Position numbers and translations under genes: made by a program. A stretch of DNA of 64,000 nt, taken from NCBI RefSeq assembly GCF_035046485.1, contig NC_085138.1, positions 27,348,878 through 27,412,877 on the forward strand, read 5' to 3'. This document shows, one piece after another, positions 1 to 10,200 of the stretch; the first letter of the stretch is position 1; each line of letters opens with the position of its first letter. Under the pieces are notes generated by a model. It worked only from the letters and a program-made list of their open reading frames with translations, was not told where the DNA came from and ran no database searches. This DNA comes from Aedes albopictus (Eukaryota; Arthropoda; Insecta; Diptera; Culicidae).

Positions 1-546
1 ATTTCGTTGGCCACCAGACGCCACCGCCGTTGGGTGATTCCCGTGCTCCGGCAAAACTCACTCCTGCGCTCAAGGTTGATCGGGCGGGAACCTTGTGAAA
101 TTATGTGATTTGCCAAATTGAGGTTTCCCAACAAAGATCCAGAACGCCGGATACATCTTTAAAAAGTTCTGTTGCAACTTTGGAAACCGGAAACTATTGA
201 AGGCTAGTAATTTGTTCGAAATTTGAATATTCATATTCAAAGGTTTATGAGTTTGGCCACCCATAATCTTCGTAACAGTGTGTGACTCAGTAAGTAAGTG
301 TCTACATAATATCTTCAAGTTCCCATGAATGTAAGTTCCATTCCCAAATTAGGAAATAACTAGAAAAAAAATCACAATGCATGAACAGGAAGGGTGGGTG
401 GGTGGTGAGGTGGCTGTTATTTTTAGTTTTTTTTTATGACTTGCGGGTCGATAAAACAGAATCCACTATTTTTAGTATCGATTTATCGTCAAAAATATTT
501 ATCGATCGATAACGATGTGCATTTGCTTTTATTTACATTTCTTCAA

Positions 547-904
547 CACGGAGAAACGAAAGTACCCAAAAGTGAGTTCATTCCACCCAACTTTGAGGTT
601 GCGTGCGGGAAGCCAATTTTGAGTTGATGGAGTCGATGTTGAGGTAGGTAGTATGCATTTAGGCGTATACGGCCGAAGTACCAAGCGTCGAAGTTCTTTT
701 TACTCAACCGTCAGTTCAAATTACTCAACTTTCGGTACTATGTCACTTACTCAATTTTGGCTTCCCGCATCGAACTCGCAAAGTTGGGTTGTTTTGCTAT
801 TCACTCTCTGACAACAATAAAGAGAGCGAATGAAACAGGATGCAAAATAGAACTCAAAAGTGAGTTTAAAAATACTCAAATTTGGGTTCTCTTGTTTTTC
901 AGTG
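547..904. mobile_element. 358-bp MITE, copy A, inside the left palindrome arm
   Basis: The ends are inverted (CACGGAGAAAC at left, GTTTTTCAGTG at right), with further inverted GAGT/ACTC-rich segments inside. It is flanked by AA on both sides (545-546 and 905-906). The right palindrome arm near 1470 carries the uninterrupted site with a single AA, so the insertion made a 2-bp duplication. A second copy of the same length lies inverted at 6424-6781. It has no coding capacity. Confidence 0.85.
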
Positions 905-1120
905 AAGAAACGATGTCGATCGCTATCGATTTTTTATATGAACGTCTTTAAAGATCGTTATAAAGAAATGTAAAGATTTTTAAAGAAATGGTTGACCGGG
1001 TAGGCTTTTGCTTTCAATGCTTTTTCATTGCATTTTTGAAGGATTTAAAATCTCTTGCCTCTTCAAATACGTTGCAGGTTGGTGCGCTGCTTTATTTTCA
1101 TTCAAAAAACATGAATAAAT

Positions 1121-1376
1121 TACGTGAAATTCGTGTAGAGCTTATCATGTTTTGACGTAAAAGTCACCTGATATATCCAGTATCACTCACCCACATTTCA
1201 CGTTAACGATACGTAAAATGCCTGTCAAATTTACCTGACTCATCACGTAAATTAGCGAAGTTCAAATTTGTCCAGCTACCTGACATTCCGGCGAAGGTTA
1301 CGTGAAAAATATGGTGGACGAAAACTACCTATCTTTTCACGTAGATCGGACGTGAAAACTTTTCAGAGTGTATTCT
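1121..1376. mobile_element. Possible MITE fragment with ACGTGA motifs
   Basis: This part of the palindrome spacer repeats ACGTGA/TCACGT motifs and ends with a GGACGTGAAAA segment followed by AGAGTGTA. The sequence at 3482-3710 ends the same way. No clean terminal inverted repeat was found, so the limits are approximate. Confidence 0.4.
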
Positions 1377-2019
1377 CCCGGTCAACCATTTCTTTAAAAA
1401 TCTTTACATTTCTTTATAACGATCTTTAAAGACGTTCATATAAAAAATCGATAGCGATCGACATCGTTTCTTGAAGAAATGTAAATAAAAGCAAATGCAC
1501 ATCGTTATCGATCGATAAATATTTTTGACGATAAATCGATACTAAAAATAGTGGATTCTGTTTTATCGACCCGCAAGTCATAAAAAAAAACTAAAAATAA
1601 CAGCCACCTCACCACCCCCCACCCACCCTTCCTGTTCATGCATTGTGATTTTTTTTCTAGTTATTTCCTAATTTGGGAATGGAACTTACATTCATGGGAA
1701 CTTGAAGATATTATGTAGACACTTACTTACTGAGTCACACACTGTTACGAAGATTATGGGTGGCCAAACTCATAAACCTTTGAATATGAATATTCAAATT
1801 TCGAACAAATTACTAGCCTTCAATAGTTTCCGGTTTCCAAAGTTGCAACAGAACTTTTTAAAGATGTATCCGGCGTTCTGGATCTTTGTTGGGAAACCTC
1901 AATTTGGCAAATCACATAATTTCACAAGGTTCCCGCCCGATCAACCTTGAGCGCAGGAGTGAGTTTTGCCGGAGCACGGGAATCACCCAACGGCGGTGGC
2001 GTCTGGTGGCCAACGAAAT

Positions 2020-2640
2020 GTTCAAAGTACCTACCAACAGCATAGATTCCTGCTTATTTTGCTGTCCCAGGAAGCAATCCGGTGAGATGTGGCAAAATCC
2101 GGACCTAAGAAGCATTTTTTTTTCGCTGGGAAAAACCGTCTCGATTCAACTTTGGTTTCCTTTTTTTCTAATTTGAGCCAAACCAAAACATTGATCCTGC
2201 TGTCATTCAAAGTATCGGAATACCTTTGCTCAGCTTCATCCAACGATACCGAGCAGAACGGTAAAGGTGCATCGTGACTTATCTTTGTATTTCGATATCA
2301 ATATGCAAAGTTACGTTGATATCGGAAATTGAATATATTCCGATAAATATTCATGAAGAAAACCAAAGTTCCAGCGACAACATGGAATTTAACGAAATTT
2401 AGTTACGTTTCGGTAAAGGTTTTTATCTGATGACCGATAAAGGACATTTTTTAAGTTTGGTTATCGATCGATAAATTTGTTTGAAGATATGTAACGTGAT
2501 AACCAGTAAATAATAGTCGACATTAATCGATAAATTTTGGCAAAGAACTTTAACGAAGTTTGTGAAATGGTTGATCGGGTTGCCTCCTTAAATACGCTAC
2601 AAGCTGGTACCAACATGTAACAAAGAAAAATCTTAATTAG
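2020..2640. other. Diverged flank related to the palindrome arm
   Basis: No gene was seen. Segments such as ATCGATCGATAAAT and GAAATGGTTGA followed by a CGGGT-type motif resemble the inner part of the palindrome arms and spacer (near 490 and 990-1080). This suggests an older, diverged member of the same repeat family. 2641-2756 is AT-rich with nothing recognised. Confidence 0.45.
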
Positions 2641-2756
2641 GTTTTTATTTTGAAGTAATTAATAAATGTACACCTACATTCAAAGTTATACATCTACATT
2701 ATTATCTGATCGTCCGTGATTGAATATTCTGAATTAAGTTGAAAATCGGAGTTTTT

Positions 2757-2909
2757 GACTAGCGAAGTTGGATTTTTCTCCAAATCCGTGCGTCGGACCT
2801 AACTTCGGAAGTGGTGCGCTGTATAGCAAACCTGGTCCGCTATACAGCGCACCACTTCCGAAGTTAGGTCCGACGCACGGATTTGGAGAAAAATCCAACT
2901 TCGCTAGTC
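2757..2909. repeat. 71-bp perfect palindrome with 11-nt loop
   Basis: 2757-2827 is the exact reverse complement of 2839-2909. The loop is 2828-2838 (AAACCTGGTCC), and pairing continues outward imperfectly for about 13 more bases. Overlapping short ORFs on both strands are by-products. Confidence 0.95.
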
Positions 2910-3097
2910 GAAAATTCCGGGTTTCAACTGCACGTACAATAACACTAAACAAATCTCGGGGTTTGTACGTAAAATCTTCGAAGTTCAGCCCAAGGTTTCA
3001 GACCGTTTCAGACACTCGTTGAACTGGACCTCCGTCATCGTCAGACACCTATTTCAGCTCCTGAAATTATTAAAAATAGACAAATGCAAAACCACTT

Positions 3098-3352
3098 CTC
3101 GCGTTTAGTATCATACAGGCGTATCTGCAATGATCGATTTCTCTTCATCGATTTTCTCTTGGGATTATCCCGGGAAATACGGCCAATATTCTGATGATCT
3201 CTTGGTGTGTTTCGGTGAAGGAGGACTAGGACTAGCATCCAAAACAACAAAAACAACCGAACATGATTTGCCGGCCAAGTCATTAATCAAAGAGAAAATC
3301 GATGAAGAGAAATCGATCATTGTAGATACGCCCGTATGATACTGAGCGCGAG
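3098..3352. mobile_element. 255-bp MITE with about 62-bp terminal inverted repeats
   Basis: The left end (CTCGCGTTTAGTATCAT) is the near-perfect inverse of the right end (ATGATACTGAGCGCGAG). Pairing continues through the GATCGATTTCTCTTCATCGA segment to about 3160. ACTT flanks both ends, a candidate 4-bp target-site duplication. There is no transposase. Confidence 0.8.
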
Positions 3353-3481
3353 ACTTATAATAAATAACTATCAATTGCCCTGAACAATTCAATTACCTCA
3401 ATACTTGCACAGAAACTTTTAATCAGCATGCAGTTCTTTCGCCAACCTACTTCTCGACGCCATATTGAACTGTTTTCTCAC

Positions 3482-3710
3482 ACCTGAAATTCACGTAACT
3501 TTCGTTTCGCGGAAACTTCCAAGTCGGAAGTACACCAACACAAACGCATTGAAACGATTTACGTGAAAATAAGGTGGGTTTAACCTAACAGGGCGGTGCA
3601 TACGACGTGGTTTTCGAATTACAGTTACTGACATCACGTAACTTTTGAGGTTTTGAGAATAAGGATGAGCTACATGAAATCGGACGTGAAAATTCTTTAG
3701 AGTGTAGAGG
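3482..3710. mobile_element. Degenerate MITE-like segment
   Basis: It contains several TCACGTAA/ACGTGAAA motifs and a GGACGTGAAAATTC end followed by TAGAGTGTA, shared with 1121-1376. The limits are uncertain. Confidence 0.4.
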
Positions 3711-3739
3711 ATAGGGTAGACAGTAGTGCTATTAAATTA

Positions 3740-4480
3740 GATGAAATATTTTCGAGGTACCTTCAGCAATTCTTCCCAAAATTTCTTCAGGTAGTCCTGT
3801 CGAGAATCTTCCCAGGATTCCTCCAGATCTTCCTTCTGGAATTCCTGTAGAGATTGCTACTGAGATCTCTACAGGGAATTCTGCAGGGACTGCATTCTAT
3901 GTATTCTATTGTGCAATATTTCAGGGATTCGTGCAGGACTTTCTACAAAGATTCCTTCCACTATTAAATGATTGCTTTCGAAAAAGAATATGAAAGAACA
4001 TAGATTTCTGCCAAGATTTTTTCAGGCAATCCAAGATTTTTTTAGGAATTCGTGTCCGAATTTCTTTTAGGATTCCTTCAAAAATTCTTCCCGAGTTCTT
4101 TCAGGGATTCCTGCCCAGCTTCCAGCCAAGATTACTGCCATGATTCCACTAAGGTTTCCATCAGGTATTCTATACGGTATTTCTTCAGGATTACCTTCAG
4201 GGATTTCCGCCGGGATTGCTATAGAAAATCCTAAAAGGATCTTTCAGGAATTCTACCTGGATTTTCTTCACGGATTCCTTCTGGTATTCTTTCAAAGATT
4301 GCTGTCAAGATATATTCAGAGAATCCAATGAGAAGTATTTTAAGTATAAGAGCCGGGATTCATACTGATATTCCTTGAAAAAATCTTTACGAGATTCCTT
4401 CAGGGATTCTTGCCGAGTTTCCAGCTGGATTCTTCCAGATATCTCTTCCAGAATTCCTGTAGGGAACCCTCTTTTGAAAG
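3740..4480. repeat. Degenerate minisatellite (ATTCCTTCAGGG type)
   Basis: Variants of GATTCCTTCAGG and ATTCCTGCAGGGATT recur at short intervals. This is the same type of sequence as the large array at 17658-21720, read on the other strand. Short ORFs here are by-products. 4481-4795 holds no recognisable gene or repeat. Confidence 0.7.
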
Positions 4481-4799
4481 GAATATTTGAAAAATTATGA
4501 AGCTTAACATTGTTGTTGACCCATTCCCTTTTTCAATAGCGTTATGTAGTTAGTAACACGACAGCGATTAACACTTGTAATTTCTTGGAGAAGATGCCAT
4601 GAATATTTAAACGTCGGATGTGGGATATCAGATAACATTTTCAGCGCTATAAGCTTCGGTCATTTGCTTTCTGCTGTATATCAGTCGAATTGAAGCCAAC
4701 GCCGAATAAAAAGGAAGCTAGTAAAAATGAATCATAAACTAATATACAGCTGCAACACAAATACCATATAACCACAGACGAACTTATGGACAGGCGGGT

Positions 4800-4990
4800 T
4801 AAGGTTTCTCTTGGATTGTTTCTTGAAGTTTATCCAATGATTTCTACTGGAATTTCACGGTACCTCTTGGAGTTTATCTAGGGATTCTTCTTTAAGTTCT
4901 TATACAGATTTTCCTGGAGGGTTTTCAGACATCTCTCATGGATTTCCATCGGGGATTCTTCCATGAATTCCTCCAGGTATGTCTTCTAGA
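4800..4990. repeat. Short degenerate minisatellite remnant
   Basis: It carries further degenerate copies of the GATTCTTC and GAATTCCTCCAGG motifs seen at 3740-4480. It lies directly upstream of the splice-acceptor region of the 5086 gene. Confidence 0.5.
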
Positions 4991-5048
4991 AACTTCAAAC
5001 AGACCTTAGTCATCCAACAGAGGGTTGAAACAAAGTTAATTACCCAGT

Positions 5049-5075
5049 ACTAATACTTTCTTTTTTCAGTTTCAG
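5049..5075 (+). promoter_or_regulatory. Candidate branch point and 3' splice site
   Basis: A TACTAAT branch-point-like motif at 5049-5055 is followed by a T-rich tract and two CAG acceptors (5067-5069 and 5073-5075). They lie just ahead of the ATG at 5086. This suggests a 5' UTR intron whose upstream exon was not identified. Confidence 0.5.
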
Positions 5076-5085
5076 CTAGCACATT

Positions 5086-6288
5086 ATGGACGATGACATT
5101 ACACGCGAGCAACTTCACTCATTGGAAGTGGAAAAAATTATCTCCGAAACTATTCTGGGCGACACTCCCTCTGCAGAAGAGATCGTCCCTGAGGCACCTC
5201 TCGAACCGACCAAAACTGCGAATGAAGATGAAGAACCGGAAGAACCCCGCGTCTACACGAACGAAATTGCTATCTGTAATTTGATGTATCATGGCCAGAA
5301 AAAAGGCGTTCACCCTTCCGACAGTGTCGTCATACGGTGCACATCCGCAGCGGAGTTCGCCGATCAGGTGTACACGCTAGTTAAACCGTTACTGAAACGT
5401 GGCGTTTACTTTCCGGAACCGGATCAACCGTGCTGGATGGAGAATGAACTTCCCACGCGGGAGGAATTTCCCCAGTTCGTGCAATTTAAGGACAACATAC
5501 AGAAGCGTTGCTGGAAGTTGGACGCCGTGGACGAATACATGCTGATGAAGTGGGCTAACAGGCTTATCTACTTGCAGGCGTATGTCCACTCGAGTAACGT
5601 CCAAAGCAAAGCAATGTGGGAACAGGTCCAGCAGGAACTGCTCGGAGTCCAATCGGATGGCAAGAAAACCAAAGAAGCTTTGGAAGAAGAGAGGTTACAG
5701 TTTGTCATGAAAAAGTTGCAAAAGGCTCACCAGGCTTCCCTGATTCCGCGGACGGACGACGCGTTCAAGCTGTGGGCTCGCCTAATAATGCAGCAAACGT
5801 CCAAGGATCAAAGAGATCGGTTCTTCGTTAAACCTCCACAAGAGCTGCTGGAAAAGTTCTTAGTCGTGGAAAACGAGAAGCCCAAGCCGGAGAAACGAAA
5901 CCGTACCATTTCGGGGCCGGCTCTACGGGGTCACACACAGGATGGATTCGGTTTCCAGGACGAGATATTGGCCCTGCGGCAGACGGTAACCCAGATCAAG
6001 GATTTGGTGGAAATGCTGGACAAACGGGTGGAACTGCTGGAGGAGAAAAGCCGAGGCTACAATCAAACGCTCGAGGGAATACCCCTGAAGAAGAGGAAGT
6101 ACGATTCCGATGGCGATAGCGATGGCGAAGATGACCAAAAAGGGATGGGAGCAGGAAACGACGAGAGACCAATTGATGTAAGGCCACCGTTGGTGAGGGT
6201 CGAAGGTAATCACGGTAATCCGGATCCGTTGGTGTTTGAGGATATAGTTGTGAAAGAGGAATACGATGAAATTGAGTCTGATGGTTAG
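5086..6288 (+). CDS. Uncharacterised 400-residue acidic, probably nuclear protein
   Basis: I do not recognise this family. The 400-codon frame is uninterrupted, GC-richer than its surroundings and lies in one exon. The ATG at 5086 follows a splice-acceptor-like tract, and the stop is at 6286-6288. Residues 1-55 are acidic and Glu/Pro-rich. Residues about 58-250 look globular, with many Trp and Cys residues (for example PCWMENELP and KRCWKLD). A possible coiled-coil helix lies near 290-325 (LRQTVTQIKDLVEMLDKRVE). A basic PLKKRKYD cluster near 334 resembles a nuclear localisation signal and is followed by a Ser/Asp/Glu-rich stretch. The C-terminus is acidic (VVKEEYDEIESDG). There is no signal peptide or membrane segment. 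It is convergent with DAAM copy 1. A nuclear adaptor role is only a guess from composition. That it is a real gene is likely. Confidence 0.8.
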   Translation: MDDDITREQLHSLEVEKIISETILGDTPSAEEIVPEAPLEPTKTANEDEEPEEPRVYTNEIAICNLMYHGQKKGVHPSDSVVIRCTSAAEFADQVYTLVKPLLKRGVYFPEPDQPCWMENELPTREEFPQFVQFKDNIQKRCWKLDAVDEYMLMKWANRLIYLQAYVHSSNVQSKAMWEQVQQELLGVQSDGKKTKEALEEERLQFVMKKLQKAHQASLIPRTDDAFKLWARLIMQQTSKDQRDRFFVKPPQELLEKFLVVENEKPKPEKRNRTISGPALRGHTQDGFGFQDEILALRQTVTQIKDLVEMLDKRVELLEEKSRGYNQTLEGIPLKKRKYDSDGDSDGEDDQKGMGAGNDERPIDVRPPLVRVEGNHGNPDPLVFEDIVVKEEYDEIESDG

Positions 6289-6423
6289 GTTAGGAGAATG
6301 AAACACGAAGCTGAATGGGAATATGTTCATAATTTTGTCTTTATTCAATACTTTTGATGAAATCCCTGTTTTGTTTTTTTTCTCTGTTTTGCATAATATC
6401 GCGTCATTGTCGAATGGATCGTA
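6289..6423 (+). other. Probable 3' UTR of the 5086 gene
   Basis: This is AT-rich sequence between the stop codon and the MITE. On the minus strand 6340-6345 reads AATAAA and could be a poly(A) signal for DAAM copy 1. The two convergent transcripts might then overlap here. Confidence 0.35.
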
Positions 6424-6781
6424 CACTGAAAAACAAGAAAACTCAAATTTGAGTATTTTTAAACTCACTTATGAGTTCTTTTTTGCATCCTCTTTCATTC
6501 GCTCTCTTTGTTGTTGTCAAAGAGTGAATAGCAAAACAACCCAACTTGGAGAGTTCGATGCGGGAAGCCAAAATTGAGTAAGTGACATAGAACCGAAAGT
6601 TGAGTAAATTTAACTGACGGTTGAGTAAAAAAAACTTCGACTTTAGGTACTTTGGCCGAATACGCCTAAATGCAAACTACCTACCTAAACATCAACTCCA
6701 TCAACTCAAAATTGGCTTCCTGCACGCAACCTCGAAGTTGGGTGGATTGAACTCACTTTTGGGTACTTTTGTTTCTCCGTG
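6424..6781. mobile_element. 358-bp MITE, copy B, downstream of the 5086 gene
   Basis: It starts CACTGAAAAAC and ends GTTTCTCCGTG, flanked by TA at 6422-6423 and 6782-6783. It is the inverted counterpart of 547-904 and exactly as long, with scattered substitutions. It lies between the two convergent genes, probably within their 3' transcribed regions. Confidence 0.85.
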
Positions 6782-6965
6782 TAGAGCTTCTAACCTTCGC
6801 TGAAGTAAGTGTAAGTATACATACAAGAGTACCTAATTTGAATCATATAAAATTGACTAAAAGAAAAACAAACTGAATTTCGCTTTCCAAAATACTACAT
6901 TAAATCGGAAAGACTGGCAGCACGGTAAAAAAAGTGTCAGATCAGAGTTGCTGTTCCTACGGTTC

Positions 6966-7250
6966 CTAGTGCTGTCGATTGGTGACGACTGATCGCTCCC
7001 GGCCAATGCTGTTACTGGCGGCTACTCTCTGGCGGGTCTTGCGCAATCGCTTGACAATGGTCATGTTGTCACCGAATACGTCTCCCGTCCGTAGCGCTGC
7101 GATCAAATCGTCAAACTCGCCTTTGTAGTTCGGGTGATCGCCGGCTAGCGGGCTGTCTCCGTTGTCTGCCGACTTGAGACCCTGCAGGTTCTTGGCGAGC
7201 GAGTTCAGCAGGATCTCCTTCGCTTTGCGTTCGATGGTGCGCTGTTTGAG
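6966..7250 (-). CDS. DAAM: DAAM copy 1, exon 7 (DAD, C-terminus, stop)
   Basis: The acceptor CCAAG lies just above 7250, and the frame starts [12 protein letters not shown] in phase 0. It contains the DAD core [17 protein letters not shown] and a basic tail (VKRLRKTR), and ends at TAG (6966-6968) after VVTNRQH. It is 95 codons including the stop, against 116 in copy 2. The missing residues are mostly in Ser/Gly-rich linkers. Confidence 0.9.
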   Translation of the reverse strand, partial: LKQRTIERKAKEILLNSLAKNLQGLKSADNGDSPLAGDHPNYKGEFDDLIAALRTGDVFGDNMTIVKRLRKTRQRVAASNSIGRERSVVTNRQH

Positions 7251-10200
7251 CTTGGAAACGGGAATTAAAACAAAAGTGAGACAGTGAAAAAAGGGACTTC
7301 GTCTTCGGGATGATTGCTCCCAGCATCGGGAACATGTGTTCAGTAGCCAAGACCATCATCCTCACTACATGGATTCAGTCAGTAGAGCCAGCCTTGCTAG
7401 TCGTGTGAAGCAAAACGGATACAGGGAAGATGTGATGGAGCGTGCTACCAGGACTGAGAATTCTGTGGAGACAACCAGGGTCGTTTTCGGCGAGTGAATT
7501 TACGTGCTGTTTCATGTTGAGTGCAACTGATTATTATTGAATTAGCGTGTAGGTAACACTACCTTCTATATAATACACCTTGATCAATGACAGACGTAAA
7601 TAACTTTTTTTTTGTATTATTCTACAGATTCTACCGCAAGCACACGCGTTTGTTATTTCTCTGCGCTGCCGAAAGTCTTCTCAGGTTATGGGCCCAGTCC
7701 ACGCCCTAACCTGCAAATTGTGCTTGTATCGCAGATAGATTGAAAAACGTGTTCGTGCGCGTTCGATAGTCTCGGTCGAGTGAGTATGGACGGTGAATTT
7801 TCGCCATGGAGGAGGAACGAAAAGTGTACCTCACGGTACAAATTTCGCCAACGGGAGCTTCCAGATGGAGGAGCTGGGTCTGCTGCCGTGCATTCAGCAG
7901 TTGCCGGAAGAAGTAGCAGAATACCAAGTGCTCGCTGGTGATAGTGCCGAGACTAACCGCGAGAAGGCAAAAGCTTTGGACGATCGTGCGAAACGAGGCC
8001 GTAGCGAGGGGGTACTAAGTGCCAAGGGGCACGAAGAAAAATGTGTTTAGAGGAAAAGCACATGCCAGTGAGAAAGTGATGGTGTTCGTGGACCAGTCGG
8101 TGGAAAACAACTCCAGAAAAAGTGACGTTTCGTGGATTCTTGACTCGGGCGCGTCCGATCTTATGATTGGATCAATCGATTGGTTGCGTGACGTGCAGAA
8201 ACAAGCAAGTGCTGATCGAAACGGCTTCCGGACAAACGACTATTCTGGTACAGAGGACATTGCGACAAAGATCGGAAAGCGAAGAGAAAACGCTGTAGTG
8301 AAGGATGTTTTGTACGTACTCGGTTTGCGGTATAACCTGTTTTCGATACAACGCGTCGGACTGCTGGGCATACAAGTAGTGTTCCGGAAGAACAGTGTCT
8401 AAATCCTGAAAAGTGGTGAAGTTGTTTGCACGGACAAGCGAAAGGACAAACTCTTCGAAATGAGCGTTGAAGTGTTGCTTCGGTGACTGAAAATGCCATA
8501 AGCAACGAACAACTATGGCACAGGTGTTTCAGCCGCATAGGAAGAAGTGAACTTGTGAATATCGTGAGCGGTGAAATGGTAAATGGTCTAAACTTGAAGA
8601 TAAGCAGACCAGGAAGCCCTTCACGGAAATGCCGTTGCTGCTAGTTTCCGTCCCTTCGAAATCATTCACAGCGACATGTGTGGAGCCATGACACCGACGG
8701 AGAATAACGGTAAGTGATATTTTGTTTCCTTTACGGACGATTGTACCCATTTTACTGCTGTGTATATGTTGACTACCAAAGACGAGGTACTTGAAGCGTT
8801 CAAAACTTACGCTGCGTTGGTTGAGTCGCATTTCGACAGTCGTATCTCTCGTCAACGTTGCGACAACGTAGGACAATGCTAGGGCGATGGTTGAAAACGC
8901 TGGGACGTCAAAGACGCTGTGGTGAGAAGCCGTACTGACGGCGCGGTTTACTTTATCAACCGGAGTCTTACAGCGGCACTGACAACCAACAGGCCACGCC
9001 TTACGAAATGTGGTATGGCCACAAGCTGGACGTTTTGAAGTTCCGCATCTCCGGTGCCAAAGCCCACAGTTTCGTACCGAAAGAGAAACGGAACAAGTTG
9101 GAATCCAGGAGCAAGAACTGTTACTTTGTTGGATACGGTGCCAACGGGTACCGGTTGTGGGACACAAGGAAGGTCTTCATAGCTAGGAATGTTGTCGTGG
9201 AGGAACTCCCACGCAGTCGGGAAGCGATTTGCCCTTAGAAACAGAGCTGTGATAGTGTTGATTTGGTTGTTACCCGCTCTCCACCGCCGGAAGATGTATC
9301 GGATGCCGGTTGATAGAGAGGTACCGATGATTAGAGCGATGCAGGATGCTGATGAGGTAGTTCAGCTGGAAGTTGTTGATGTTCACGAGGAGGACAAGTT
9401 CAATGACTGGACGATATGGATCCGCAAGGGATCGAACTAGATCCTCTTGAGATTCGCCGGAGTCTGGTTGGAGAAGCAACCAGAGATCATCGACGAGCTG
9501 AAGATACAGCCTGATTGGCCTGACTTGAAGGAAGCGATAGAAGATGAACTGAAGTCGTTAGCCGAAAATGAAATGTGGCAACTAGTGAACCTACCGCCAG
9601 GTTGAAAGCGGGCCTGGAAGGCCTGGGACGACTCAAGTGAAAGCGAATGCTGCAACGTGAACTCCGGACGAAAGACTTACCTCGGCCTCCTGCCTTGCCC
9701 GTTTCTCTTCCTCCTCCTGCCGCCGCCGGAAGTTATCGTTGTCCTGTTTGGCTTCCATCAGTGCCGACAGGAACTCGTCAAATATACCGAAGAACTCATC
9801 CGGTTGCATTACGGCACCGTCTTCGCCGAACAGTCGCACCGCTTGATCAAATCTGGAATGAAAGACAGTGATTTCAGTAATTCTAGCTGCACATTTGGTC
9901 GATTCAACAAGACCTCGTCTTCATATTCTGGAACTGATCCTCCAGCTCGGTGAACCGCACCGAGGCTTTAGCGTGGAACTCGCTCATCACCGCTAAAAAC
10001 CGGTCGCCCAGCTGTGGCACTCCGCTACTCCGATGGAACTCGATCTCGCGGTTGACCTCGGCCAGTCCAGCCCTCAGTACGGTGATGTCCTTGTTCATCT
10101 CCCCGAGCGAAACCTTCGAGGCATCCTTCACGTGCGGCAGGTCTTCCTCCAGCAACAGGATGTCCTTGAACTTCTTTTCGATGATCTGCACCAGATAGTG

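Larger units (their letters stand above)
1..2019. repeat. Large near-perfect inverted repeat (palindrome)
   Basis: Left arm 1-1000 is the reverse complement of right arm 1377-2019 around a spacer at 1001-1376. The arms read as identical except for two differences: a 358-bp MITE plus 2-bp duplication in the left arm, and a 3-bp indel in a GGGT-rich run (near 400 and 1620). These two differences fully account for the arm lengths (1000 minus 360 versus 643). The window starts inside the left arm, so the outer end is not seen. Matching 82-residue ORFs in the two arms are a by-product of the repeat. Confidence 0.9.

Noticed and set aside
70..318. 82-residue frame repeated at 1702-1950
   Set aside because: The same sequence occurs in both arms of the palindrome. 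There is no codon bias or domain.
5923..6468. 181-codon minus-strand frame over the 5086 gene
   Set aside because: It overlaps a clearly coding plus-strand frame and runs into the MITE. It has no recognisable product.
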